Below, one piece after another: positions 54,365 to 61,707 of a stretch of DNA of 64,000 bases; position 1 is the first letter of the stretch; each line of letters begins with the position of its first letter. Origin of the DNA: Phycisphaerales bacterium (lineage in GTDB: Bacteria; Planctomycetota; Phycisphaerae; Phycisphaerales; SM1A02); NCBI GenBank assembly GCA_028278245.1, contig JANQEQ010000096.1:1-64000 (forward strand). Reading direction: 5' to 3'. The position numbers were made by a program, and so were the translations under genes. A model generated the notes under the pieces. The model worked only from the letters and a program-made list of their open reading frames with translations. It was not told the DNA's origin and searched no databases.

Positions 54365-55395
54365 TGATGCGCGATCCACGCCTGCTAGTGCAATCGGCTC
54401 CGTTCCTCAGACGAGGAATCACCACGCCTCGTCTCATGATGGATGTTGTGCTGGGCTTGCTTCCCGTTGTCCTGGCTGCGATTTACTTTTTCGGAATCAG
54501 CGCAATTGCCGTGCTCGTTGCCACCACTGCCGGTGCAGTCAGCACGGAATGGATCTTCTCCTCCAAGGAAAAACGTGGGGAATCGCTCCTCGATGGCAGT
54601 GCTATTCTCACCGGTATTATCCTGGGCTTATGCCTCCCACCTGGAATTGCTTTGTGGATGGCCTTCCTTGGTGGAGCGGTTGGTATCGGTTTGGGGAAAC
54701 TGGCGTTCGGCGGCCTCGGGCAGAACATCTTCAATCCTGCACTGATCGGCCGGGCGTTTCTTCAGGCAGCGTTCCCAACCTCCATCACGACATGGTCGGA
54801 ACACGGCACGATTACTGAATTTTTCACGGCTCGGCCTAGTAACTTTGCCCTGCCTCTCATGCAGGCTCCCGAAGCGGCCGTCGATGCGGTTTCTACCGCC
54901 ACACCTCTGGCGTACATCAAGTTCGGCGGGGAGGCGGCGCCACTGAACAATCTTTTGCTGGGAAATACGGCCGGTTCACTGGGTGAAACCTGCGCGCTGC
55001 TCATCATCATCTGTGGTGTCATCCTGGCGATTAGAAGAACATTTGATTGGCGAATACCCGTATCCATCCTGCTGACCGTTGCGGTGTTCTCAACACTGAT
55101 GTGGTTGATCAACCGCGAGTATCCCTCACCACAGTACATGCTGCTTTCAGGTGGTTTGTTGTTCGGTGCGGTGTATATGGCAACGGATCCGGTGACCAGT
55201 CCACTTGCCCCTCGCGGGGCATGGTTGTTTGGCATCGGTATCGGTGTGCTTGTGGTGTTGATTCGATTGTGGGGTGGACTCCCCGAAGGGGTGATGTATG
55301 CCATTCTGTTGATGAATGCTGCGACGCCGCTGATCGAGCGGATTACTCAACCACGTGCGTTCGGCAGGACACTACGTGGGGAGGCGATCGTATGA
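54361..55395 (+). CDS. rnfD: Rnf complex membrane subunit RnfD
   Basis: A 344-residue integral membrane subunit. The N-terminus SAPFLRRGITTPRLMMDVVL is typical, followed by about ten membrane segments. The covalent flavin site is in DAVSTATPLAY (STAT, residues 178-181), the substrate of ApbE. Other conserved stretches are GQNIFNPALIGRAFLQAAFP and MATDPVTSPLAPRG. ATG at 54361 overlaps the rnfC stop; a frame open from 54253 is not used because it runs through the rnfC cluster motif. RnfD, together with G, E and A, forms the ion-translocating membrane core. Confidence 0.96.
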   Translation: MMMRDPRLLVQSAPFLRRGITTPRLMMDVVLGLLPVVLAAIYFFGISAIAVLVATTAGAVSTEWIFSSKEKRGESLLDGSAILTGIILGLCLPPGIALWMAFLGGAVGIGLGKLAFGGLGQNIFNPALIGRAFLQAAFPTSITTWSEHGTITEFFTARPSNFALPLMQAPEAAVDAVSTATPLAYIKFGGEAAPLNNLLLGNTAGSLGETCALLIIICGVILAIRRTFDWRIPVSILLTVAVFSTLMWLINREYPSPQYMLLSGGLLFGAVYMATDPVTSPLAPRGAWLFGIGIGVLVVLIRLWGGLPEGVMYAILLMNAATPLIERITQPRAFGRTLRGEAIV

Positions 55396-56066
55396 CGGTA
55401 CAGGAACTCACGATCTCCGCTGGGAAGAAAGAACCGAGCAGTTTTCGACTCGTGGCGACGCTGGGAATTGCCGGAATGCTTTCAGGTATCGCGCTGGCCG
55501 GGGTATATGAAATCACCAAACCGATTATCGAAGCTAACAATCTGCGTGAATTGAAGCAGGCGGTTCTTGAAGTCGTACCCGGCGGGCAGACCATGCAGGA
55601 AGTGGATCTGGTTAACGATGCAGGGGAGCACAAAATCATCTACGCCGCTTACGATGATGATGGCACATTCCTGGGATATGCCATCGAAGGTGCCACCCCC
55701 GGATTTGCCGATATCATTCGCCTCCTCTACGGCTACGATCACCAGCGCAATCTCGTGATCGGGATGAAGGTGCTGGAGAGCCTGGAAACGCCCGGCCTGG
55801 GTGACAAGATCATCAAGGATGAAGCGTTCGTGGCCCAGTTCAGCGATCTGGCCATCGATCCGACTCCGGTCGTGGTGAAAGATGGTGCGGATGCGGATCA
55901 CGAAGTTGATGCGATCACCGGCGCGACAATTTCCACCAAGGCGGTTGTCAAGGCAATCAATCAAGCCAACGAACAGTGGCTGGAATATCTGCCGGAAACT
56001 CCGCCCGATCCCCCCGCGGTAGAAGAACCAGACTCCACCATAGAAACTGTTGAGGAGGATGATTGA
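55392..56066 (+). CDS. rnfG: Rnf complex flavoprotein subunit RnfG
   Basis: A 224-residue subunit with one N-terminal membrane segment (LVATLGIAGMLSGIALAGVY, residues 20-39) and an FMN-binding periplasmic domain. The covalent FMN site is TGAT in VDAITGATISTKAVV (residues 176-179). Also visible are GYAIEGATPGFADIIRLLYG and LESLETPGLGDKI, typical of RnfG/NqrC. The C-terminus is Pro/Glu-rich. It overlaps the rnfD stop by ATGA, and its own stop sits inside the rnfE start region. ApbE at 57519 in the same operon would load both RnfD and RnfG. Confidence 0.96.
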   Translation: MTVQELTISAGKKEPSSFRLVATLGIAGMLSGIALAGVYEITKPIIEANNLRELKQAVLEVVPGGQTMQEVDLVNDAGEHKIIYAAYDDDGTFLGYAIEGATPGFADIIRLLYGYDHQRNLVIGMKVLESLETPGLGDKIIKDEAFVAQFSDLAIDPTPVVVKDGADADHEVDAITGATISTKAVVKAINQANEQWLEYLPETPPDPPAVEEPDSTIETVEEDD

Positions 56067-56067
56067 C

Positions 56068-56718
56068 TTGAATCAAGCAAAACATCCATCTCAACTCTAC
56101 GCGGAATTCATCAAAGGAATCTGGAAGGAAAATCCGGTCTTCGTGGCGGTCCTGGGGATGTGTCCCATGTTGGCCGTGACCAACAGTGCGATCAACGGTC
56201 TGGCGATGGGAGCGGCGACCACGTTCGTCCTCGTCTGTTCCAGCCTGTTGGTGTCATCGTTGCGCAAGTTCATCCCCAAGCAGGTCCGAATCACAACTTA
56301 CATCATCATCATTGCGTCGTTTGTGACGATCGTGGATTACGTGCTCAAGGCTGCTTTCCCCGGTACTCACAAGGATCTTGGGGCCTTCATCCAACTCATC
56401 GTGGTGAACTGTCTGATCCTCGGACGACAGGAAGCGTTTGCCAGTCGCAACACACCTATCAAAGCACTCATGGATGCGCTGGGGATGTCGATCGGCTTTA
56501 CATTTGCCTTGTTCTGCCTCGGTGCAACCCGTGAAATCCTCGGTAACGGCTCAATCTTCGATATCTCTCTGTTCGGTGACAACTTCGAACCGTGGGTGAT
56601 CATGATATTGCCTCCGGGTGGTTTTCTCATGCTGGGAATGATCCTGCTCTTCTTCAACTGGTTGCAGCAGAGGAAACAACACAAGCTGCAGGCTCGGGCG
56701 CGGGAGGTGATGTCATGA
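56068..56718 (+). CDS. rnfE: Rnf complex membrane subunit RnfE
   Basis: A 216-residue membrane protein with about six segments. The half-site Cys motifs that hold the intramembrane cluster with RnfA are in LGMCPMLAVTNSAINGL and VVNCLILGRQEAFASR. The TTG at 56068 is chosen because aggagg ends 9 bases before it; ATG at 56059 would touch the same ribosome binding site directly and is less likely. The stop overlaps the rnfA start (ATGA). Homologous to RnfA, NqrD and NqrE. Confidence 0.93.
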   Translation: MNQAKHPSQLYAEFIKGIWKENPVFVAVLGMCPMLAVTNSAINGLAMGAATTFVLVCSSLLVSSLRKFIPKQVRITTYIIIIASFVTIVDYVLKAAFPGTHKDLGAFIQLIVVNCLILGRQEAFASRNTPIKALMDALGMSIGFTFALFCLGATREILGNGSIFDISLFGDNFEPWVIMILPPGGFLMLGMILLFFNWLQQRKQHKLQARAREVMS

Positions 56719-57296
56719 ACAACAACCTCCTGTGGATCTTCATCTCGGCTTGCCTCGTGAATAACTTCACACTCTATTATTTCCTCGGCCTGTGCCCGTT
56801 CTTCGGCGTATCGGGACGACTCAAAACCGCGTTCCGACTCGGCCTGGCCACGATCTTCGTGATGGTGATCACGTCCCTCTGCGCATCGTTTCTCAATGCC
56901 TTTATCCTGCCGCATGCACCCTATCTTAAACTGATCAGTTTCATCGTCGTGATTGCTTCAACCGTGCAGTTTGTGGAGATGGTGATCAAGAAAATCAGCC
57001 CGGCTCTTTTCCGCGCGCTGGGCATTTTCCTGCCGCTCATCACGACGAATTGCGCGATCCTGTATCTCGCGTTGACCCAGGTGAAGCAGGATTACAATGT
57101 GTTGGAGGGCTTGATCTTTGCTGTCGGAGCGGGAGTTGGTTTTACGATTGCACTGGTGCTCATGGCCGGGATTCGTGAGGAGGCGGAGATATCAACCGTT
57201 CCAGCTGTGATCAAGGGAACTGCGCTCAATATGATCATTGCCGGTTTATTATCACTGGCGTTTATGGGATTTGCCGGCCTCTTCAGTGCTGCTTAG
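56715..57296 (+). CDS. rnfA: Rnf complex membrane subunit RnfA
   Basis: A 193-residue membrane protein with six segments. The conserved cysteines are in YYFLGLCPFFGVSGRLKTA and LPLITTNCAILYLAL, which together with RnfE bind the intramembrane iron-sulfur centre. GVGFTIALVLMAGIREEAE near the C-terminus is typical. ATG at 56715 overlaps the rnfE stop. This completes the set B, C, D, G, E, A. A small Cys-containing membrane protein follows after 8 bases. Confidence 0.96.
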   Translation: MNNNLLWIFISACLVNNFTLYYFLGLCPFFGVSGRLKTAFRLGLATIFVMVITSLCASFLNAFILPHAPYLKLISFIVVIASTVQFVEMVIKKISPALFRALGIFLPLITTNCAILYLALTQVKQDYNVLEGLIFAVGAGVGFTIALVLMAGIREEAEISTVPAVIKGTALNMIIAGLLSLAFMGFAGLFSAA

Positions 57297-57304
57297 GCTT
57301 CATC

Positions 57305-57499
57305 ATGACGAATCATTTACTTGCCATTTTAGGACTTGGCGCAATCTGCGTGTTATGGGGTGTCATCCAGCGCTGGCGCGCCAATCAGAGTAAAATATCA
57401 GATGAGCAGGTATCTGATTGTACAAGCTGTCGTATTTACCACGGCGATACTCAATCTTCACCAACGTTTGATGAGCACAACAACTGCCGGATGAGTTAA
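57305..57499 (+). CDS. Small Cys-containing membrane protein between rnfA and apbE
   Basis: A 64-residue protein with one N-terminal membrane segment (HLLAILGLGAICVLWGVI, about residues 4-21) and a polar tail with the cysteines CTSC (39 and 42) and a further Cys near the end. Its position and layout recall NqrM, the small Cys protein that matures the NqrD/NqrE iron centre in Na+-NQR operons, although I do not see the exact NqrM motif. A role in assembling the RnfA/RnfE cluster is inferred from this. It lies 8 bases after rnfA and 19 before apbE. Confidence 0.65.
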   Translation: MTNHLLAILGLGAICVLWGVIQRWRANQSKISDEQVSDCTSCRIYHGDTQSSPTFDEHNNCRMS

Positions 57500-57518
57500 A
57501 GTGTGCTTCCAGTCAATC

Positions 57519-58634
57519 ATGTGCTTTGTGAAAAAGACAATCAGCGGTCGCGTTTTTGTACCGGTTTTGCTTGTCGTGCTGGTGGGTCTATCCGTATTCT
57601 TCGTTCGCCTGTTGCCGGACAAATCTGAGAGCCGGTTTGTCAGCCGCACGAAGTCGATCATGGCCACGCCGATTACTGTGGTGGGGGAGGAATCGCCAAT
57701 CGATCAAACTTCCACGACCGTCTTCGAAATCTTCCAACAGGTTGATCAGAGGATGAGTGAGTGGAAGCCGGACTCTCCTCTCACGGAAGTCAATCAACAG
57801 GCTGGAGTCGCCCCGGTCAAAGTTCCCGTTGATCTCCTGGCCGTTATCCAACAAGGTATCGAACTGGGTGATCTAACGGATGGAGCATTCGATATTACAT
57901 GGGCAGCCCTGTGGGGACTCTGGGATTTCACCCCCCCCCACACAACCCCCCCACACAACCCCCCCACACAATCCCCCCACACACAAACAAGCGCCTTTCA
58001 ATTTCCGGTCGTGCCGGATCAGGTTGAAATTGCTTCACGAGCTTCACTCGTGGATTATCGAAAGATCGTGATTGATCAGGAAGCAGGGACGGTCTTCCTG
58101 CCCGAGGGAGGCATGATGATTGGTCTGGGTGGGATCGCCAAGGGATATGCGTTGGATCAGGCAGCAGAAGCGCTGGTCAGGCAGGGGGTGGAGCATTTCC
58201 TGATCTCAGCCGGGGGTCAGGTGATCGTTTCAGGTCAGCGGGGTGATCGTCCCTGGAGCGTGGGAATTCGTGATCCTCGTGGAGCACCGGAGGATTATTT
58301 TGCCCGTCTACCAATGACGGGTGGAAGCATATCGACCAGTGGCGATTACGAACGCTTTTTTATCCACGAGGGAATTCGCTATCACCATATCCTTGATCCT
58401 CGTACCGGAATGCCCGCCCGAGCCGGTCTGCGCAGCGTTACGGTGATCCATGACTCAGCCGTGATGGCCGATGTGCTCTCAACGGTCCTCATGATCATGG
58501 GAAAGACACAGGGGATGGCACTGGTCGATCGTATTGACGGTGCTGAAGCGGTTCTTGTGGATGATCAGGGCCAAATCCACATTTCCGCTGGATTGACGGA
58601 TGTTCTGATCATTATCCATCAACCCCGGGGATAG
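57519..58634 (+). CDS. apbE: FAD:protein FMN transferase (ApbE family), membrane-anchored, Rnf-linked
   Basis: A 371-residue ApbE with an N-terminal membrane anchor (VFVPVLLVVLVGLSVFFVRL), so it acts outside the cytoplasm where the RnfG and RnfD flavin sites lie. Family motifs are QRMSEWKPDSPLTEVNQQAG, GAFDITWAALWGLWDF, the signature MIGLGGIAKGYALDQAAEAL, ISTSGDYERFF and HHILDPRTGMPA. Between WDF and VVPDQVEI there is a low-complexity insert (TPPHTTPPHNPPTQSPHTQT) encoded by C-rich tandem repeats of 13 bases, a frameshift-prone tract. ATG at 57519 is preferred to GTG at 57501. Last gene of the operon; the role is flavinylation of Rnf (well-known pairing). Confidence 0.93.
   Translation: MCFVKKTISGRVFVPVLLVVLVGLSVFFVRLLPDKSESRFVSRTKSIMATPITVVGEESPIDQTSTTVFEIFQQVDQRMSEWKPDSPLTEVNQQAGVAPVKVPVDLLAVIQQGIELGDLTDGAFDITWAALWGLWDFTPPHTTPPHNPPTQSPHTQTSAFQFPVVPDQVEIASRASLVDYRKIVIDQEAGTVFLPEGGMMIGLGGIAKGYALDQAAEALVRQGVEHFLISAGGQVIVSGQRGDRPWSVGIRDPRGAPEDYFARLPMTGGSISTSGDYERFFIHEGIRYHHILDPRTGMPARAGLRSVTVIHDSAVMADVLSTVLMIMGKTQGMALVDRIDGAEAVLVDDQGQIHISAGLTDVLIIIHQPRG
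57931..57989. repeat. C-rich 13-bp tandem repeat inside apbE
   Basis: Runs of 9, 7, 7 and 6 C are separated by acacaa, acacaa and acacaat, giving about three to four imperfect copies of a 13-base unit. As 13 is not a multiple of 3, gain or loss of one unit, or of one C in a run, would shift the reading frame of apbE downstream of it. In the present sequence the frame is open. Confidence 0.8.
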
Positions 58635-58721
58635 CCATGATTGTGTTGAATGTTTCGCAATGATCCCCTACGGGACTCGTTCGATCAGTTATAGTCCCCG
58701 TTTTACCGGAAGGAGCTTTGC

Positions 58722-60014
58722 ATGTCATTCAGTTCTGCCCCCTCACCACGTCGTGGGATTTCCTCGTCAACCATATTTGCCCTGTTGGTCGTGGGTGTAT
58801 TGGTGTTCATCGTGGGATTTGTTGTGGGCCGAAAATCATCATCTGAAAAAACAACCGGTATTGAGTTAAACTCAGAAGCTGATGATACTGTTGCTCCGAA
58901 GCAGAACCAGGAAATAGCGGCTGAAGCAAGTGATGCAAAATCGGTTGACGTACAAGCAGTTGATACGGAATCACAACCAGTTGAGAAAAACATTGCCCCG
59001 TACAAGATTGAACCTGCAGAGATTGATTTCGGCATTATCAGCCCCGGTACGGAATTGCGTGGCTCAGTTCAGATCACGAACATCAGTGACAAGCCCCTGA
59101 CGATCACCAAGCAGGTTTCCAGTTGCAAGTGTACGACGGCTCAGGATCTTACTGGCAGAACACTTGCTCCAGGTGAAACTGTCGAACTCAATCCGCTCAT
59201 TGAAGGACGCACCTGGAACGGTCCCAAGCGAGATAAAATCACGCTGGTATTTTCCAACCATCCCGAGCCTGCATCTATATGGGTTAAATCCAATGTCGCC
59301 CGGGCAATCGTGGCCGAGCCGCACACTCTTAAAGCTGCACGTCGTGTGAACAAACAGAATGAAGTTCTGCCGGAAACACCTGAAGAAAAGATAGCAAGGT
59401 TGTCCGGGGTAATTAATCTCCAATCACGCGATGAACAACCATTTCGTATACTTACATTGAACGGTGGTGAAGTTCCCTTTGTGGATTTTGACCCAGCAAC
59501 TGACGAACCTCGCTCTTCCTATGAAATCCGATGGGATCTCAGAGATTTTGATGAAACAACATGTTTGGATGCACAGGGGAACCGGATGCTGGACTGGTGG
59601 GTGGTGGAAACAGATCACCCCGGAGCGCCGATTGTCGATATACGTGTTCGCCATATTTGCACGCTCCCGGAAATGCCCTCACGAGCTGATCTCCCCGGAC
59701 GCCATTGGTTCCCGGGAGAATTTCGCATGGTGTTGGATGAGATCAAGGCAGGCGAGCCGATGGAGTTTGAGCTTCCTTTGAAATGGGTACCCCATGCAAC
59801 ACCCGATGATACGATTGTTAATGTGGTGAGTGAATCAGAACAATTTGCAGTTCAACTTACTGACACGTGGGATGAAGAATTACTCACCATGTGTCGCATA
59901 CGAATCACACCGGACGAAAAATTACGCGGCTTGCTCTATGGGAATTGCCGCCTCTACAGCACACAGCCGGGGCATTCTGCCACAGTCATGATCATCGCTC
60001 GTGTGGTGGAATAA
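58722..60014 (+). CDS. Membrane-anchored DUF1573 protein
   Basis: A 430-residue protein with an N-terminal membrane anchor (FALLVVGVLVFIVGFVVG, about residues 22-39), a charged linker, then an Ig-like DUF1573 domain (about 88-185). It has IEPAEIDFGIISPGTELRGS, VQITNISDKPLTITKQVSSC and KCTTA. The CxC-type pattern SSCKCTT is characteristic. A second half with a beta-rich fold (FRILTLNGGEVPFVDFDP) resembles a repeat of this domain without the cysteines. aaggag precedes the ATG. The function of DUF1573 proteins is not known; they are frequent in planctomycetes and Bacteroidetes. It is not clearly part of the Rnf operon (87 bases away). Confidence 0.8.
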   Translation: MSFSSAPSPRRGISSSTIFALLVVGVLVFIVGFVVGRKSSSEKTTGIELNSEADDTVAPKQNQEIAAEASDAKSVDVQAVDTESQPVEKNIAPYKIEPAEIDFGIISPGTELRGSVQITNISDKPLTITKQVSSCKCTTAQDLTGRTLAPGETVELNPLIEGRTWNGPKRDKITLVFSNHPEPASIWVKSNVARAIVAEPHTLKAARRVNKQNEVLPETPEEKIARLSGVINLQSRDEQPFRILTLNGGEVPFVDFDPATDEPRSSYEIRWDLRDFDETTCLDAQGNRMLDWWVVETDHPGAPIVDIRVRHICTLPEMPSRADLPGRHWFPGEFRMVLDEIKAGEPMEFELPLKWVPHATPDDTIVNVVSESEQFAVQLTDTWDEELLTMCRIRITPDEKLRGLLYGNCRLYSTQPGHSATVMIIARVVE

Positions 60015-60038
60015 GAGTTGTCCAGTATATATCTGAGG

Positions 60039-60593
60039 TTACTCCCGGAGATCTTCATCAGTCGTCGATGGCTGTGCAGCAAAGAGCTCATCCAATGTGA
60101 ACGTATCCCCGCATTCGGGACAGATCGGCTGATGCAGGCCGGTGAGGTTATAACCACAGGTCGGGCACGAAATCACATCAGGCCGGCTTGCTCCGATGCG
60201 TTCGCGGCGTTCCCGCGCAGTCTCTGTCCAAATAAAAACCGTAGCCGTGACCCACAAAAATATCGCCGTGAGACTTGCCACAAACATTGCTAATTCAGTA
60301 TTTAGGGTACGTAATGTGGTAAAAATGATGAATGCCACTGCGATAGACCCTGGTACCGCCAGAGTAGTAGCAGCCACTCGGAACCTGCTCCAACGCACTG
60401 AGCGTTGCCATAGCAGAATCCAGTAGACCGCAATGAAAATCCAAGTTGTCAGGCCGCTGATCAAGAAAGCAAAATGTTCATTGCTGAATCCCAGTATCAC
60501 GGACACACTGAAGGCGGTGACCGATCCGTACACTATCCCCGATAACGGTAGCAAGAGCAGGGAAAGCAGGATCCTCTGAACCAGTCGAGACAT
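60039..60593 (-). CDS. Membrane protein with C-terminal zinc ribbon
   Basis: A 184-residue protein with four membrane segments (LSLLLLPLSGIVYGSVTAF, AFLISGLTTWIFIAVYWILL, LAVPGSIAVAFIIFTTL, LAMFVASLTAIFLWVTATVF). A cytoplasmic tail has two CxxC pairs (CPTCGYNLTGL and CPECGDTFTLDEL), a zinc ribbon common in Phycisphaerae membrane proteins. The ATG at 60593 is preferred because the N-terminal extension to 60644 has no supporting feature. It converges with the DUF1573 gene. The function is unknown. Confidence 0.7.
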   Translation of the reverse strand: MSRLVQRILLSLLLLPLSGIVYGSVTAFSVSVILGFSNEHFAFLISGLTTWIFIAVYWILLWQRSVRWSRFRVAATTLAVPGSIAVAFIIFTTLRTLNTELAMFVASLTAIFLWVTATVFIWTETARERRERIGASRPDVISCPTCGYNLTGLHQPICPECGDTFTLDELFAAQPSTTDEDLRE

Positions 60594-60702
60594 GACGAAA
60601 CCAGTATACTCAGGTGAATAATCTGTCGTACCATACTCCATCAATGATACATAGGTTCATTCCAACTTGTATGGTACGAATCTCAATGCAAGGAGTTGAA
60701 CG

Positions 60703-61500
60703 ATGAAGGTGTGCGTCATCATCCCTGCCGCCGGGCAGAGCGAACGATTTGGTCAGGTTGATAAATTGGCCCAGGATCTGGGGGGACGACCGCTTCTGGT
60801 ACGGACCGTGGAAGTATTCACCAAGCGCGAGGAAGTCACATCAATAATTGTTGCCGGTCCACCGGATGAGTTTGACACTTTCAAGACCAGATATGGCGCA
60901 ACACTAGGATTTCACGGAGCGGTTATCGTTGAAGGGGGAAAAACGGCACGATGGGAAACCGTACAACGAGCGCTGGAACATGTTCCGAAAGATGTCACCC
61001 ATATCGCGGTCCATGATGCTGCACGCCCGGGACCGTCCAAGGAGATGCTCGACCGTGTTTTTGAAACGGCTGAAGAACTTCAAGCTGTGATTCCCGGCCT
61101 GGAAGTTCAGTCAACTTTGAAGTGTATTGATGAAAATGAGATTGAGGTTAATCCAAGCAGCGATGATGATGCGCTGGCGGAAATGATCCTGGGTGATGCA
61201 GGGAAGAAATCCATTCAGGCACGACGGGTGCAAAAGACGATCGATCGGGACAATCTGTTTGCGATTCAGACTCCACAGGTATTCCAGGTTGAGCTGCTCA
61301 AGCGAGCATATCAACAGGATCTGCATGAGTTGAACGTCACCGACGATGCATCACTCGTTGAGATACTGGGTGAAACAGTGCATGTTGTGGAGGGCGATGC
61401 ACAGAATATCAAGGTGACAACACCGGCTGACCTCAGCCTTATGCGTGCTTTGATGGGTGTCAAACCCCCCAAGGAAAGACCAGTCCATAAACGCTTTTGA
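60703..61500 (+). CDS. ispD: 2-C-methyl-D-erythritol 4-phosphate cytidylyltransferase
   Basis: A 265-residue IspD of the non-mevalonate isoprenoid pathway. It has the CTP-binding N-terminus IIPAAGQSERFG with the family Lys in VDKLAQDLGGRPLL, the TVQRALEHVP helix, the substrate-binding AVHDAARPGPS, and the late ARRVQKTIDRD and IQTPQVFQVELLKRAYQQ. It is about 30 residues longer than E. coli IspD because of an insertion around residues 145-170 (NEIEVNPSSDDDALAEM). aaggag lies 7 bases before the ATG. No ispF is adjacent. Confidence 0.93.
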   Translation: MKVCVIIPAAGQSERFGQVDKLAQDLGGRPLLVRTVEVFTKREEVTSIIVAGPPDEFDTFKTRYGATLGFHGAVIVEGGKTARWETVQRALEHVPKDVTHIAVHDAARPGPSKEMLDRVFETAEELQAVIPGLEVQSTLKCIDENEIEVNPSSDDDALAEMILGDAGKKSIQARRVQKTIDRDNLFAIQTPQVFQVELLKRAYQQDLHELNVTDDASLVEILGETVHVVEGDAQNIKVTTPADLSLMRALMGVKPPKERPVHKRF

Positions 61501-61520
61501 GACAGGGATCCAACACCTGT

Positions 61521-61706
61521 CTAATGATGTGGAATACCACGAATACTTAGAGTGGTGAACGTTGCGGAATGATCGTGTCGCTTGGTTGAACAATGCTGAC
61601 ACATACCCATCTGGTGTGAACATGCACGGAATTGACGCACGAGCCACCAGATACTCAAAAGCGTGAGTAGTGACGATGTTAGAAATTGCCAATCGTGCCA
61701 GGGCAT
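61521..61706 (-). CDS. Small Cys-rich membrane protein downstream of feoB
   Basis: A 61-residue protein starting MPWHDWQFLTSSLLTLLSIW, one base after the feoB stop. One membrane segment is followed by a Cys/His-rich tail (FRACSHQMGMCQHC, then HDHS). The position and layout match FeoB-associated Cys-rich membrane proteins, which are thought to help ferrous-iron transport. It is short and easily missed by gene finders. Confidence comes mainly from the tight position and the Cys pattern. Confidence 0.6.
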   Translation of the reverse strand: MPWHDWQFLTSSLLTLLSIWWLVRQFRACSHQMGMCQHCSTKRHDHSATFTTLSIRGIPHH

Positions 61707-61707
61707 C

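Noticed and set aside
57931-57989. CRISPR-like or intergenic repeat array
   Set aside because: The copies are 13 bases with no unique spacers and lie inside the apbE reading frame, so it is a coding microsatellite.
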